From the NCBI GenBank assembly GCA_947503145.1, contig CANNCP010000006.1, forward strand, positions 186,001-250,000: a DNA stretch of 64,000 nt. The letters are read 5' to 3'. This document shows, piece after piece, positions 8,726 to 17,330 of this stretch. Position 1 is the stretch's first letter. Each line of letters opens with the position of its first letter. The stretch comes from an uncultured Roseovarius sp. GTDB taxonomy: Bacteria; Pseudomonadota; Alphaproteobacteria; Rhodobacterales; Rhodobacteraceae. The notes beneath the pieces are model-generated. The model was not told the DNA's origin. It searched no databases and saw only the letters and a list, made by a program, of their open reading frames with translations. The position numbers and the translations under genes are program-made.

Positions 8726-9129
8726 GCGTGATCGTCACCGATAACGGCTTTGCCACCGACGCCTGGACCGAGCCGTTCACGCCACTGGCCGAGGCCACGG
8801 AAACGACCCGAGTGGTGGATGTGCCTGCCGATGCCGATCTTGATGTGCTGGTGGCGAGGATTCCCACCCTGCGTATGGTGCGGGTGGATTTCCCCAGCGC
8901 AGCGGACGGGCGCGGCTTTACCATAGCGCGGCAACTGCGCCTGCGCGGCTATTCGGGTCGCCTGCGGGCAAGGGGCCATGTCATCGCCGACCAATACGCC
9001 ATGGCCCGCCGCGTGGGGTTCGACGAGATCGAGATCGGCGCAGACCTCGCCGCGCGCCAACCCGAGGACCAGTGGCAATTCCGCGCCAACTGGCAGGCGC
9101 ATGACTATCAGGCGCGGATACGCGGCTAA
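8722..9129 (+). CDS. DUF934 domain protein of sulfate assimilation
   Basis: 135 residues of the DUF934 family (VRVDFPSAADGRGFTIARQL, LRLRGYSGRLRARGHVIADQ, and a final EDQWQFRANWQAHDYQARI). These proteins are nearly always linked to cysI/cysH in proteobacteria, but their biochemistry is not established. The start overlaps the cysH stop by 4 bp (ATGA), so it is part of the same transcript. Confidence 0.88.
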   Translation: MSVIVTDNGFATDAWTEPFTPLAEATETTRVVDVPADADLDVLVARIPTLRMVRVDFPSAADGRGFTIARQLRLRGYSGRLRARGHVIADQYAMARRVGFDEIEIGADLAARQPEDQWQFRANWQAHDYQARIRG

Positions 9130-9200
9130 ACGTACCCTTTTCCTGATCTACATCAACGCTTAGTAAGAGGGGCCAGCCTATACCGCTGGCCAATGGACCC

Positions 9201-10052
9201 ATGAACGAGATTGTACCCGTGACAAAAGCCGCGCCGATCAAGCCTGTGCCTACGCTGCCCGACGCCCAGACCGTGACCGAGGTCACGCACTGGACTGATC
9301 GGCTGTTTTCCTTTCGTGTGACGCGACCGGTCTCTTTGCGTTTTCGCTCGGGCGAATTCGTGATGCTTGGCCTGATGGGCGATCCGGACCCCAAGACCGG
9401 CAAGCAAAAGCCGCTGTTGCGCGCCTACTCAATCGCCTCGCCCAGTTGGGACGAGGAACTGGAATTCTATTCGATCAAGGTTCAGGACGGCCCGCTGACC
9501 AGCCGCCTGCAACATATCAAGCCGGGCGATGAGATCATTCTGCGCCCCAAGCCGGTCGGCACGCTGGTGCATGACGCACTGCTACCGGGCAAGCGGCTGT
9601 GGCTCTTTGCCACCGGGACCGGCATTGCGCCCTTTGCCTCGCTCCTGCGAGATCCACAGACATATGAAGATTACGACGAGGTGATCATCACCCATACTTG
9701 CCGTGAGGTGGGGGAACTGGCCTATGGTACAAAGCTGATCAAGAGCATCCGCAATGACGTGATGCTGGAAGAACTGATCGGCGAAGGCTTTGCCGACAAG
9801 CTGCGCTATTATCCCTCCACCACTCGTGAGGAGAGCCCGAAAATGGGCCGCATCACCGATCTGATGCGCTCTGGCGAGGTGTTTGAGGAACTCGGCGTAC
9901 CGCCCCTTTCCGCTGAGACGGACCGCGCGATGATCTGCGGCAACCTGGCCTTCAATCTGGAACTCAAGGAATTGCTCGAAGGCTACGGGCTGGAAGAAGG
10001 GGCCAATTCCAAACCGGCGCAGTACGTCGTGGAAAAGGCGTTTCTGGACTGA
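9201..10052 (+). CDS. fpr: Ferredoxin--NADP+ reductase
   Basis: 283 residues of the Fpr family. RAYSIASPSWDEELEFY binds FAD, LWLFATGTGIAPFASLLRDP binds the NADP pyrophosphate, and AMICGNLAFNLELKELL with a C-terminal aromatic-free YVVEKAFLD tail is typical of the bacterial class. It moves electrons between NADPH and ferredoxin/flavodoxin. Placed directly after the sulfite-reduction genes, it may supply reduced ferredoxin to CysI. It ends at a strong hairpin terminator about 55 bp downstream. Confidence 0.92.
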   Translation: MNEIVPVTKAAPIKPVPTLPDAQTVTEVTHWTDRLFSFRVTRPVSLRFRSGEFVMLGLMGDPDPKTGKQKPLLRAYSIASPSWDEELEFYSIKVQDGPLTSRLQHIKPGDEIILRPKPVGTLVHDALLPGKRLWLFATGTGIAPFASLLRDPQTYEDYDEVIITHTCREVGELAYGTKLIKSIRNDVMLEELIGEGFADKLRYYPSTTREESPKMGRITDLMRSGEVFEELGVPPLSAETDRAMICGNLAFNLELKELLEGYGLEEGANSKPAQYVVEKAFLD

Positions 10053-10074
10053 CGTCGAGGCCCTGCAGCATGAA

Positions 10075-10094
10075 GTCCCGGGTCAAGTCCGGGG
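10075..10094. repeat. Short GC-rich repeat, inverted copy
   Basis: GTCCCGGGTCAAGTCCGGGG is the reverse-orientation relative of the repeat at 6284-6303. It lies in the fpr 3' untranslated region just before the terminator. Confidence 0.45.
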
Positions 10095-10108
10095 AATGTC
10101 AGAGACGA

Positions 10109-10142
10109 AAAAGCCCGCTACGGTGATCCGTAGCGGGCTTTT
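10109..10142. terminator. Bidirectional rho-independent terminator between fpr and the convergent gene
   Basis: The arms AAGCCCGCTACGG (10111-10123) and CCGTAGCGGGCTT (10128-10140) are a perfect 13-bp inverted repeat around a TGAT loop. Flanking A and T residues extend it to 15 bp. It has A-rich and T-rich flanks on opposite sides, so it can terminate fpr from the left and the minus-strand gene from the right. Confidence 0.92.
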
Positions 10143-10161
10143 CCTTGGCTGTATGCGGCAA

Positions 10162-10974
10162 TCAGAGGCCGAGCCGCTCGCGCAGTTGCTTGAGCACTTG
10201 CGCCAGCACGTCGGGGTTGTCGCGGGCTTTCTCCAACGCCGTTTTCGTAGTCATGCGTACGGCTGGATTGAGATCGGAGTTGTCCACGTATTCAACCACC
10301 TTGTCATAGTCGAATCCGTCCACGGTCAACAGATCGGCAATACCGTCGCCCGCAGCAGACGCAGTGTCCGCCGCCGTATCAGCAGCCGCGTCAGCGGCTT
10401 CTTCGGTGGCATTGGCTGCATCGGTTGCAGTGTCTGCCGCAGCGTCGGTTGCCGCGTCAGCGGCTTCCTCGGTGGCATTGGCTGCATCGGTTGCAGTGTC
10501 TGCCGCAGCGTCGGTTGCCGCGTCAGCGGCTTCCTCGGTGGCTTCGGCCGCATCGGCTGCAGTATCTGCCGCAGCGTCAGTTGCTGCCTCGGTGGTCTCT
10601 TCGGCCACTTCGGCGGCGCTTTCGGCGTTGCCGGTCAGATCACTGACCGCATCGGCTGCATCCTGCGCGGCCTCGTTCACGGCATCATTGACGTCCGTGG
10701 CAGTCTCTTCGGCCAGGGACTTGGCGTCGTCGGCGATTTCATTCACCGTTTCTTCCGCTTCCTGAGCGGCCTCTTCAATCTGCTCCGACGCAGTTTCTTC
10801 GGTCACCTCTTCGGCGGGTGCCGGTTCTGGATCCTCGACAACTTCTATTTCGGCGGGCGCCGAAATCGGCTCTTCGGTCGTGCCCATCAACTCGGTTGGC
10901 GACTTTCCGGTCATCAGGAAATACCCACCCACCAGTACAATCGCGGCCACGATGATCCATAGTAGATTTTTCAT
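10162..10974 (-). CDS. Membrane-anchored low-complexity protein with 22-residue Ala/Asp/Thr repeats
   Basis: 270 residues. After MKNLLWIIVAAIVLVGGYFL (a single N-terminal anchor) comes an acidic Pro/Glu stretch, then a long low-complexity region rich in Ala, Asp, Glu and Thr, probably helical or disordered. It contains about three copies of a 22-residue unit including ATEEAADAATDAAADTA. The last 60 residues are ordinary sequence (LLTVDGFDYDKVVEYVDNSD, then LEKARDNPDVLAQVLKQLRE) and look like a small folded domain. The start at 10974 is backed by AGAGGA. Function is unknown; the architecture suggests a periplasmic spacer or envelope-stress type protein. Confidence 0.75.
   Translation of the reverse strand: MKNLLWIIVAAIVLVGGYFLMTGKSPTELMGTTEEPISAPAEIEVVEDPEPAPAEEVTEETASEQIEEAAQEAEETVNEIADDAKSLAEETATDVNDAVNEAAQDAADAVSDLTGNAESAAEVAEETTEAATDAAADTAADAAEATEEAADAATDAAADTATDAANATEEAADAATDAAADTATDAANATEEAADAAADTAADTASAAGDGIADLLTVDGFDYDKVVEYVDNSDLNPAVRMTTKTALEKARDNPDVLAQVLKQLRERLGL
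10388..10585. repeat. 66-bp in-frame tandem repeat
   Basis: Units begin with GCGTCAGCGGCTTC at 10388, 10454 and 10520, exactly 66 bp apart. The first two units are almost identical at the DNA level and the third has diverged. The period is a multiple of three, so copy-number change would preserve the reading frame of the anchored protein. Confidence 0.9.
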
Positions 10975-11181
10975 TGATCTATCCTCTTTTTCCGTTTGGC
11001 CACATGCAGGATCGCAGGCCTTTCGACAATGACAGATCAAATGGCGCCCCTCCTGCCAAGACACAAGAGGAATATCCGCATATTCGGCTCGGATCAGCCT
11101 ATTTTGCGACTTGAAAGGACGGATGCGCGCGGTTAGCTTGCCCACTCATTCCACCCCGTAAATAATCAAAGGATAGAAACC

Positions 11182-11727
11182 ATAGCCCGCAGACCCCACA
11201 ACGCGCCTCCGACACGTGACACCGGTCCCCGCGTCAATGAGCGCATTCGCGACGATGAAATCCGTCTGATTGGCGCCGATGGCGAAAACGTCGGCGTCGT
11301 GTCCGGCCGCCGCGGCCTGGAGATGGCCGAAGAGGCAGGGCTCGATCTCGTCGAGATATCGCCCAACGCGAGCCCGCCAGTCTGCAAGATCATGGACTAT
11401 GGCAAATACAAGTACGAGTCGCAAAAGCGCGAATCCGAAGCCCGCAAGAAGCAAAAGATCATCGACGTGAAAGAGGTCAAGTTTCGGCCCAACACCGACA
11501 CGCATGATTATGACGTGAAAATGCGCAATGTTTTCAAGTTCCTTGAAGCCGGCGACAAGGTAAAGATCACGCTGCGTTTTCGCGGACGCGAGATGGCCCA
11601 CCAGGATCTGGGCCGCAGATTGCTGGAGCGTATCGCAAACGATGTCGAAGGCATCGGCAAGATCGAGAATATGCCCAAGATGGAAGGCCGCCAGATGATC
11701 ATGATCATCGGCCCCGTCACACGCTAG
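11182..11727 (+). CDS. infC: Translation initiation factor IF-3, probable ATA start
   Basis: 181 residues counting from the ATA at 11182, the normal IF-3 length. N-domain: [20 protein letters not shown] and [20 protein letters not shown]. Linker: [17 protein letters not shown]-domain: [20 protein letters not shown] and [14 protein letters not shown]. No ATG, GTG or TTG occurs early enough in frame; ATA-GCC-CGC-AGA gives the family's usual ARRP N terminus, and AAAGGA lies 8 bp upstream. Non-AUG starts on infC are the basis of IF-3 autoregulation, since IF-3 rejects non-canonical start codons. Confidence 0.9.
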   Translation: MARRPHNAPPTRDTGPRVNERIRDDEIRLIGADGENVGVVSGRRGLEMAEEAGLDLVEISPNASPPVCKIMDYGKYKYESQKRESEARKKQKIIDVKEVKFRPNTDTHDYDVKMRNVFKFLEAGDKVKITLRFRGREMAHQDLGRRLLERIANDVEGIGKIENMPKMEGRQMIMIIGPVTR

Positions 11728-11751
11728 AAATTATCGAACTTGCGATTCAGG

Positions 11752-11776
11752 CGGCGCCCCGATTCGGGCGCCGTTT
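11752..11776 (+). terminator. Rho-independent terminator after infC
   Basis: CGGCGCCC (11752-11759), a six-base loop, and GGGCGCCG (11766-11773), followed by TTT. It lies 25 bp after the infC stop. Confidence 0.8.
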
Positions 11777-11801
11777 GCATTTGGACGCCACAAGCCCGAA
11801 C

Positions 11802-11927
11802 CTACGCGTGTTTCTTCGTACCGTGCCGCCATTTGCGCAGGTCGTTGAAATCGAATCCCGGCGACATCGGACCCACCGCCAGAAGCAGCCACAGATAGCG
11901 ACTGCAGCGAGGCCGATATCTGCGCGA
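11802..11927 (-). other. Possible small ORF downstream of the MoeA-like gene
   Basis: On the minus strand the frame directly after the TAA of the MoeA-like gene stays open for 41 codons. It reads like protein: RYLWLLLAVGPMSPGFDF followed by a basic tail RKWRHGTKKHA. It lacks a good start codon (only CTG, GTG or a late ATG), so it may be a leaderless remnant, a readthrough extension or chance. Confidence 0.2.
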
Positions 11928-12929
11928 TTATTCTGCTGTGTCCTTTCGGCCCCGGCGCGGCATCGGACGGGTCGGAATTTCCTTCAGAAGTCCGCCCACT
12001 CCCATTCCCGCGATATCGGCAGCGGTGACCGCGATCCCGCAGGCCACCCGGCTCAGCACCCGATCCGCACCATTCAGTGACGGCGCACGCGCACAGCCCG
12101 GCAGACCGATCACCGGACGGGGGCCTAGCGAGCCCAGAAACAGCAGATTCCCCGGATCGACCGGCATGCCGAACCGCTCTACCTGTCCGCCCGCAGCCCG
12201 CAACGCCGCCGGGGCGGTATCGTTCGGGTCCGAAGTGGCCGAGGCAGTCAGGACCAGCACCATATCGCCCTGCGCCGCTGCCAGTGCCCGGGCAATCGGG
12301 TCAATCTCATGTGGCACGGTGATCTGCGTGCGCAATTCCATCCCAAGCGCTTCGAGACGCGCAGCAATGGCTTCGCTGCCCTTCTCGCCCGGCCCACCGG
12401 GGGTTTGCGTAATGATCAGCGTCGCGTCGCGCAGCACCGGTTGGCCAAGCGCGATGGCCCCCTGCACAGCCTCCGCCGCCGCGCGCGTGGCTGTTTCGGG
12501 CACTGCATAAGAAATGATCTTGACCGTAGCGATCATCCCGCCCGCGCGCATCTGCCGATATTCCGGCACCGTGGCGATGGTGATCATCGGATGTACGGCG
12601 TTTGCGGCGTCAATGCGCACCGGATCGAGCTGGACAACCCCCGGCCCCGCCGCCAGCAGGTTCACCCGACCGGTAAAGGCCCGGCTGAGCGTGATGCCCG
12701 GCGCGCCGCCTCGCGCCGCCTCAGCCATTTGCGTTGCCGCCGCATCCTCGTGCAGGTCCCCCGGCTCGGGGCGTGCGACGATAACTTCCGTTACACCGGC
12801 CTGCTCAAGCGTGGCGATGTGCGCCGCGGTCAGGACGACCCCCTTGCGCAACCGACCTTCGATGACCGAGACCGAATGCGCCAGGATGGCCCCCGCAGCA
12901 TGCTCCAGAGGCACAGGACCAAATATCAT
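11928..12929 (-). CDS. Molybdopterin-binding protein (MoeA/MoCF-like) linked to XdhC
   Basis: 333 residues. The N-terminal part (FGPVPLEHAAGAILAHSVSV, GVVLTAAHIATLEQAGVTEV) resembles the MoeA-type domain. The C-terminal part has the MoCF/MogA-like fold with AQGDMVLVLTASATSDPNDT and RPVIGLPGCARAPSLNGADR. Such proteins handle molybdopterin in Mo-cofactor maturation, and this form regularly pairs with XdhC. It overlaps the xdhC stop by 4 bp. No molybdoenzyme structural gene is in the window, so the client enzyme is unknown. Confidence 0.8.
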   Translation of the reverse strand: MIFGPVPLEHAAGAILAHSVSVIEGRLRKGVVLTAAHIATLEQAGVTEVIVARPEPGDLHEDAAATQMAEAARGGAPGITLSRAFTGRVNLLAAGPGVVQLDPVRIDAANAVHPMITIATVPEYRQMRAGGMIATVKIISYAVPETATRAAAEAVQGAIALGQPVLRDATLIITQTPGGPGEKGSEAIAARLEALGMELRTQITVPHEIDPIARALAAAQGDMVLVLTASATSDPNDTAPAALRAAGGQVERFGMPVDPGNLLFLGSLGPRPVIGLPGCARAPSLNGADRVLSRVACGIAVTAADIAGMGVGGLLKEIPTRPMPRRGRKDTAE

Positions 12930-13891
12930 GCGCCTTGCCTCAGTACGCGGACCATTTCCGCCAGAATGCTGACGGCGATCTCTGCCGGGCCTGCGGCCCC
13001 GATATCAATGCCGATAGGCCCGTGAATACGTGCAATCTGCGCATCGCTCAGCCCGGCCTGCTTCAGCCGGGCCACCCGCGCCGCGTGCGTCCGCGAGGAG
13101 CCAAGCGCGCCGATATAGAACACATCTGTCGCCAGTGCCTCGGTCAGTGCGGGATCATCAAGCTTGGGGTCATGTGTCAATAGCACCAGTGCCGTGCGCG
13201 TATCCAGGCCAAAGCCGCGCACACCCTCGTCAGGCCAATCGTCCAGGATCGTCTCATCGGGAAAGCGCGCAGCGCTGCCGAATGCCGGGCGCGGGTCGAT
13301 CAGAACCGGATCATAGCCTGCCAGTCGCGCCATCGGCACCAGCGCCTGCGCCACATGCACAGCCCCCACGACCAGCAGCCGCAAGGGCGGGTTGTGGATC
13401 GCAACGAAAGTTTTGCCATCCGCCTCGAACCCCGAGCGGTCCATGCGGAACCGCTCCTTGTGTCCGTCATGCTCGATTCGGGGGGTGCCGGTCATGCCGG
13501 TGATGTAGGCAACCGGCGTGCGGGCGGCGCGGGCCGCGACCAGATCGGCCAGCAACGGCTCTGGCAGGACGCGGCCCACAGGTTCGACCAAAACGCGGAT
13601 CGTTCCGCCGCAAGCCAGACCCACGGCAAAGGCATCACCGTCGCTGACACCGTATTCCAACATTACGGGTTTCTGAGAGTCGATGGTGTCGAGCGCCTCG
13701 GCCACCACGGCACCCTCGACACAGCCGCCCGAAACCGAGCCTGCGATCTCGCCCGTGCCCGAGATTGCCAGCTGCGCACCCGTCCGGCGCGGCGCGCTGC
13801 CCCAGGTCTGGACCACCGTGGCCAGTGCCGCGCCCTTGCCTGCCCGGTGCCAGGCCAGCGCCGTTTCGGGGATGTCATCAAACCGGTTCAT
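12926..13891 (-). CDS. xdhC: XdhC family molybdenum-cofactor chaperone
   Basis: 321 residues. The N-terminal XdhC/CoxI domain has ATVVQTWGSAPRRTGAQLAI and GSVSGGCVEGAVVAEA. The C-terminal Rossmann domain has LRLLVVGAVHVAQALVPMAR and a late YIGALGSSRTHAARVARL with IGIDIGAAGPAEIAVSILAE. XdhC binds Moco and promotes its sulfuration and insertion into xanthine dehydrogenase-type or CO dehydrogenase-type enzymes. The start at 13891 follows GGAGATACAGCA. It is first gene of a two-gene minus-strand operon with the MoeA-like gene. Confidence 0.88.
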   Translation of the reverse strand: MNRFDDIPETALAWHRAGKGAALATVVQTWGSAPRRTGAQLAISGTGEIAGSVSGGCVEGAVVAEALDTIDSQKPVMLEYGVSDGDAFAVGLACGGTIRVLVEPVGRVLPEPLLADLVAARAARTPVAYITGMTGTPRIEHDGHKERFRMDRSGFEADGKTFVAIHNPPLRLLVVGAVHVAQALVPMARLAGYDPVLIDPRPAFGSAARFPDETILDDWPDEGVRGFGLDTRTALVLLTHDPKLDDPALTEALATDVFYIGALGSSRTHAARVARLKQAGLSDAQIARIHGPIGIDIGAAGPAEIAVSILAEMVRVLRQGA

Positions 13892-14105
13892 TGCTGTATC
13901 TCCCTGGCCGCCTTTTGCACCAGAATGCCCCCCGCACAGACGAAGATCAATCGCCCCGCGACCCTGCCGCATCACATATATGGGCCGGAATGTGGCGTTT
14001 GTCGTCCAATTCTCATGGATACTCCAAAATTTTGCCCAGATTGCCCCTTAGACCCCACTCCAAACCGGCTGACAAAAACCGGACGAGCAGTAAGGACGCA
14101 ATGCC

Positions 14106-15101
14106 ATGCAGGACGCAGCCAATACATTCGACATGCCGCTTTCGGATCTGAAGGACCGAGATGCCTGGCTCGACAAGGTGGCTGAACTGACCGAAGAGGA
14201 CGGGTATATGCAGCGTCTGGGCGACCGGCACGCGGCGATATTCGTCGAGGAAAAGCCGATCCTGCTGGTCACGTTCGAAACGCATCAGCGCATTGCCGAG
14301 ATTTCCGAGGATTGCCAGCCGATGGGCTGGGACATGGTCAAGGCGCTCGGCTGGTCGCATCTGTGCCTGGTCAGCGACGGCGATACATGGTTCCGTGACC
14401 GCGCGGTCTACGGCTTTTTCGACCGGCTTGTCGATGACGGGTTCTTCGAGGACTTCGATCAGGTCATCTTTTACGGCGCAGGCCCTTGCGGCTATGCGGC
14501 GGCGGCGTTTTCGGTTGCGGCCCCCGGCGCCAAGGTGGTGGCGATCCAGCCGCAGGCAACACTCGATCCACGCGTTGCAGAATGGGACCACCGGTATCTG
14601 CCGATGCGTCGTACCGCGTTCGATGATCGTTACGGTTATGCGCCGGACATGCTGGATGCCGCGGCGCATGCTTATATCCTGTATGATCCCGAAATCGAGC
14701 TGGATGCTATGCATGCGGCGCTCTTTACCCGCTCCAACGTGACCAAGTTCCGCATGCGTTACATGGCCGAAGACCTGGACAAAAGCCTGATCCGGATGCA
14801 GATACTCTACCGTATCCTGGCGCAAGCCAGCGCCGACAAGCTGAATACTGCCGCATTGGCGCGCCTGTATCGCGCGCGTCGCAACGATACCGGCTACCAG
14901 TTCAACCTGCTGCGCCGCCTGATGGCCGATTCGCGTCACTATCTGACCATCCTGCTGACCAACAAGGTGCTGGAGCAACGCCGCGCACCGCGTTTCCGCC
15001 GGATGAGGCAGGCGGCCATCGACAGCCTAAAATCCGCAGGTGCAGCCCTGCCGCCGGGCACAGGTGACGACAGCGACTCTTCGGCCCAGACCGGCACCTG
15101 A
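14106..15101 (+). CDS. Conserved protein of unknown function, alpha/beta-fold-like
   Basis: 331 residues. The middle holds VIFYGAGPCGYAAAAFSVAA, which has the shape of an alpha/beta-hydrolase nucleophile elbow (G-x-C-x-G instead of G-x-S-x-G), followed by GAKVVAIQPQATLDPRVAEW. Downstream an Arg-rich helical part (LYRARRNDTGYQFNLLRRLM) leads to a Ser/Thr/Asp tail. Some relatives carry a PAPS-reductase label that nothing visible here supports. AAGGA 9 bp upstream selects the ATG at 14106. It precedes pyrC on the same strand by 64 bp, without a shown functional link. Confidence 0.7.
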   Translation: MQDAANTFDMPLSDLKDRDAWLDKVAELTEEDGYMQRLGDRHAAIFVEEKPILLVTFETHQRIAEISEDCQPMGWDMVKALGWSHLCLVSDGDTWFRDRAVYGFFDRLVDDGFFEDFDQVIFYGAGPCGYAAAAFSVAAPGAKVVAIQPQATLDPRVAEWDHRYLPMRRTAFDDRYGYAPDMLDAAAHAYILYDPEIELDAMHAALFTRSNVTKFRMRYMAEDLDKSLIRMQILYRILAQASADKLNTAALARLYRARRNDTGYQFNLLRRLMADSRHYLTILLTNKVLEQRRAPRFRRMRQAAIDSLKSAGAALPPGTGDDSDSSAQTGT

Positions 15102-15165
15102 CACGGAGCGCCCGCACCCGCGCCTGCCTCTGGTGCTGCGCCGCGCGATTGTGTAAAGCCGGGCC

Positions 15166-16200
15166 ATGACCCACAGGCTGACAATCCGTACCCCCGATGA
15201 CTGGCACCTGCATCTGCGCGATGGCGCGATGCTGCGCGCTGTCCTGCCGCATTCCACCGCGCATTTTGCCCGCGCGATCATCATGCCCAATCTGGTGCCA
15301 CCGGTCGTGACATCCACCGATGCCACAGCCTACCGCGACCGCATTCTGGCCGCCCGGCCCGAGGGCAGCGACTTCACCCCGTTGATGACCCTGTACCTGA
15401 CCGAAAACACCGATCCCGCTGACGTTGCCGCCGCCCATGCCAGTGGATTGATCACCGCGGTCAAGCTCTACCCGGCGGGCGCCACCACCAATTCGGCCAG
15501 CGGCGTCGCCGATTTCGCCCGCGTACAACCCGTGCTGGAGCGGATGGCCGAGATCGGCCTGCCGCTCTGCGTGCACGGCGAGGTCACTGACCCCGACATC
15601 GATATCTTCGACCGCGAGGCGGTGTTCATCGACCGCGTCCTGGACCCGCTGCGTGCCCGCGTACCCGGCCTGCATGTGGTGATGGAACATATCACCACGG
15701 CGCGCGCCGCCGACTACGTGCGCAGCGCACCGACCGGCCTGGCCGCGACCATCACGACGCATCATCTGGTGATCAACCGCAATCATATCCTGGTGGGCGG
15801 GATCAGGCCGCATTACTATTGCCTGCCCGTGGCCAAACGCGAAGAGCACCGCCTCGCCCTGCGCGCCGCGGCCACCTCGGGTGATGCACGGTTTTTCCTC
15901 GGCACCGACAGCGCACCGCATGCCGACCCGGCCAAGCTGCAGCCCTGCGGCTGTGCGGGCTGCTTTACCGCGCCCAACACGCTGCCGATCCTCGCCCATG
16001 TATTCGAGGCCGAAGGCGCGCTGGACCGGCTTGAGGCTTTCACATCGCTGAATGGCCCTGCCTTCTACGGCCTGCCCCCCAACGACACGCACCTCACGCT
16101 GGAACGCACCGCCCCGGATATTCCCGCCCAGGTCGAAACAGATGATGGCCCCGTCACCGTCTTTGATCCCGGCTATCCTCTCAACTGGCGTGTAGCCTGA
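15166..16200 (+). CDS. pyrC: Dihydroorotase
   Basis: 344 residues, class II (enterobacterial-type) dihydroorotase. Metal-binding HxH in [10 protein letters not shown] near the N terminus; the carboxylated-lysine region [15 protein letters not shown]; later metal ligands in LCVHGEVTD and VVMEHITT; ligand loop [15 protein letters not shown]. It closes N-carbamoyl-aspartate to dihydroorotate in pyrimidine synthesis. The next gene is pyrE, so two consecutive pyrimidine genes form an operon. Confidence 0.95.
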   Translation: MTHRLTIRTPDDWHLHLRDGAMLRAVLPHSTAHFARAIIMPNLVPPVVTSTDATAYRDRILAARPEGSDFTPLMTLYLTENTDPADVAAAHASGLITAVKLYPAGATTNSASGVADFARVQPVLERMAEIGLPLCVHGEVTDPDIDIFDREAVFIDRVLDPLRARVPGLHVVMEHITTARAADYVRSAPTGLAATITTHHLVINRNHILVGGIRPHYYCLPVAKREEHRLALRAAATSGDARFFLGTDSAPHADPAKLQPCGCAGCFTAPNTLPILAHVFEAEGALDRLEAFTSLNGPAFYGLPPNDTHLTLERTAPDIPAQVETDDGPVTVFDPGYPLNWRVA

Positions 16201-16276
16201 TCTTCTTCTTGCTCAAAATATCCTCGCCGAAGGCATGAAAACCTGATGCGTGCCGCCCGCACAAAAGGAACTCGCC

Positions 16277-16951
16277 ATGATCCCCGCCACCTACCCTGCC
16301 CAGGACGAAATCGCCCGACTGACCGCACGTATGCTGCTCGAAATCGGTGCGGTGCATTTCAACGCGAAAGAGCCCTATATCTATTCCTCGGGTCTGCGGG
16401 GCCCGACCTATGTCGATTGCCGTAAACTCATCAGCTTTCCGCGCATCCGCTCCACGCTGATGGACTTCCTGACAATCACGGTGATGCGTAACGCAGGGTT
16501 CGAGGCGTTCGACAACATCGCCGGTGGCGAGACCGCCGGCATCCCTTTTGCCGCGCTGATCGCAGAGCGTATGGCGCTGCCGATGACCTATGTCCGCAAG
16601 AAGGCCAAAGGCTATGGCCGCAATGCCCGGATCGAAGGCGTGATGACCGAAGGCGAACGCGTTCTGCTGGTCGAAGACCTGACCACCGATGGCGGCTCCA
16701 AGATCAGCTTTGTCGATGCGATCCGCGAGACCGGGGCCACCTGCGCGCATACGGCTGTGATATTCTACTACGGCATTTTTCCCGACACGATGAAGACACT
16801 GGGAGACCACGGTATCACCCTGCATCACCTCTGCACCTGGTGGGACGTGTTGGCCGAAGCCCGTGCACAAGCCGCCTTTGACGAAGAGACCTTGCGCGAG
16901 GTCGAGGCGTTTCTGAAAGCGCCCCGCACCTGGCAGGACGCGCGTCTCTGA
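16277..16951 (+). CDS. pyrE: Orotate phosphoribosyltransferase
   Basis: 224 residues. The PRPP-binding signature [39 protein letters not shown] and [18 protein letters not shown] are all present. It converts orotate and PRPP to orotidine 5'-monophosphate. The ATG at 16277 is preceded by AAAAGGAA. It lies 76 bp after pyrC. Confidence 0.94.
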   Translation: MIPATYPAQDEIARLTARMLLEIGAVHFNAKEPYIYSSGLRGPTYVDCRKLISFPRIRSTLMDFLTITVMRNAGFEAFDNIAGGETAGIPFAALIAERMALPMTYVRKKAKGYGRNARIEGVMTEGERVLLVEDLTTDGGSKISFVDAIRETGATCAHTAVIFYYGIFPDTMKTLGDHGITLHHLCTWWDVLAEARAQAAFDEETLREVEAFLKAPRTWQDARL

Positions 16952-17177
16952 TACAGGCACAAGCCAGAAGATAACCGCCCCAAAGGGGACATGGTCTTGT
17001 GTGGATCGCGCCCGGACGCGGTGAAATCATGAGAAGACGAGCAGCCCCAGGATCCATGGCTCCAGCGCGATTCGCCGCGATCATTTGACATCAGGCAAGC
17101 GCCCCGGCGCCAATTGCCCGGCGCTGTCCCATCTTTGCCGCAATTCATATGTGCGGCATAGCGCGACATACCATATC

Positions 17178-17207
17178 TTGACTTCGAGGCGTCCGGCAGC
17201 GCAATAT
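17178..17207 (+). promoter_or_regulatory. Possible promoter of dnaB
   Basis: TTGACT followed after 18 bp by CAATAT, 25 bp before the DnaA box and about 125 bp before the dnaB start. Confidence 0.35.
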
Positions 17208-17231
17208 AAGCCAACCAAAACCGCCCACAGC

Positions 17232-17240
17232 TTATCCACA
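17232..17240 (+). promoter_or_regulatory. DnaA box (TTATCCACA)
   Basis: An exact match to the consensus DnaA-binding 9-mer, located 90 bp before the dnaB start and 25 bp after a candidate -10 element. Its position suggests DnaA control of dnaB transcription. A lone 9-mer can also occur by chance. Confidence 0.6.
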
Positions 17241-17330
17241 ATAATATACAAGGGCGATGAAGGTAACTGTCCATTGCCCCACCGCGCACGGCAGCTGTAT
17301 GACGAACTCCGCCAGCCAACGGGATCCGAC

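Larger units (their letters stand above)
16952..17330. other. 379-bp region upstream of dnaB
   Basis: No gene is supported. The region has a perfect DnaA box at 17232-17240 and a possible sigma-70 promoter (TTGACT at 17178-17183, and A/T-rich CAATAT at 17202-17207, 18 bp apart). In-frame codons continue upstream of the dnaB start but are not protein-like. Confidence 0.6.

Noticed and set aside
17232..17240. Replication origin
   Set aside because: Only one DnaA box and no AT-rich unwinding element, dnaA, hemE or repABC nearby.
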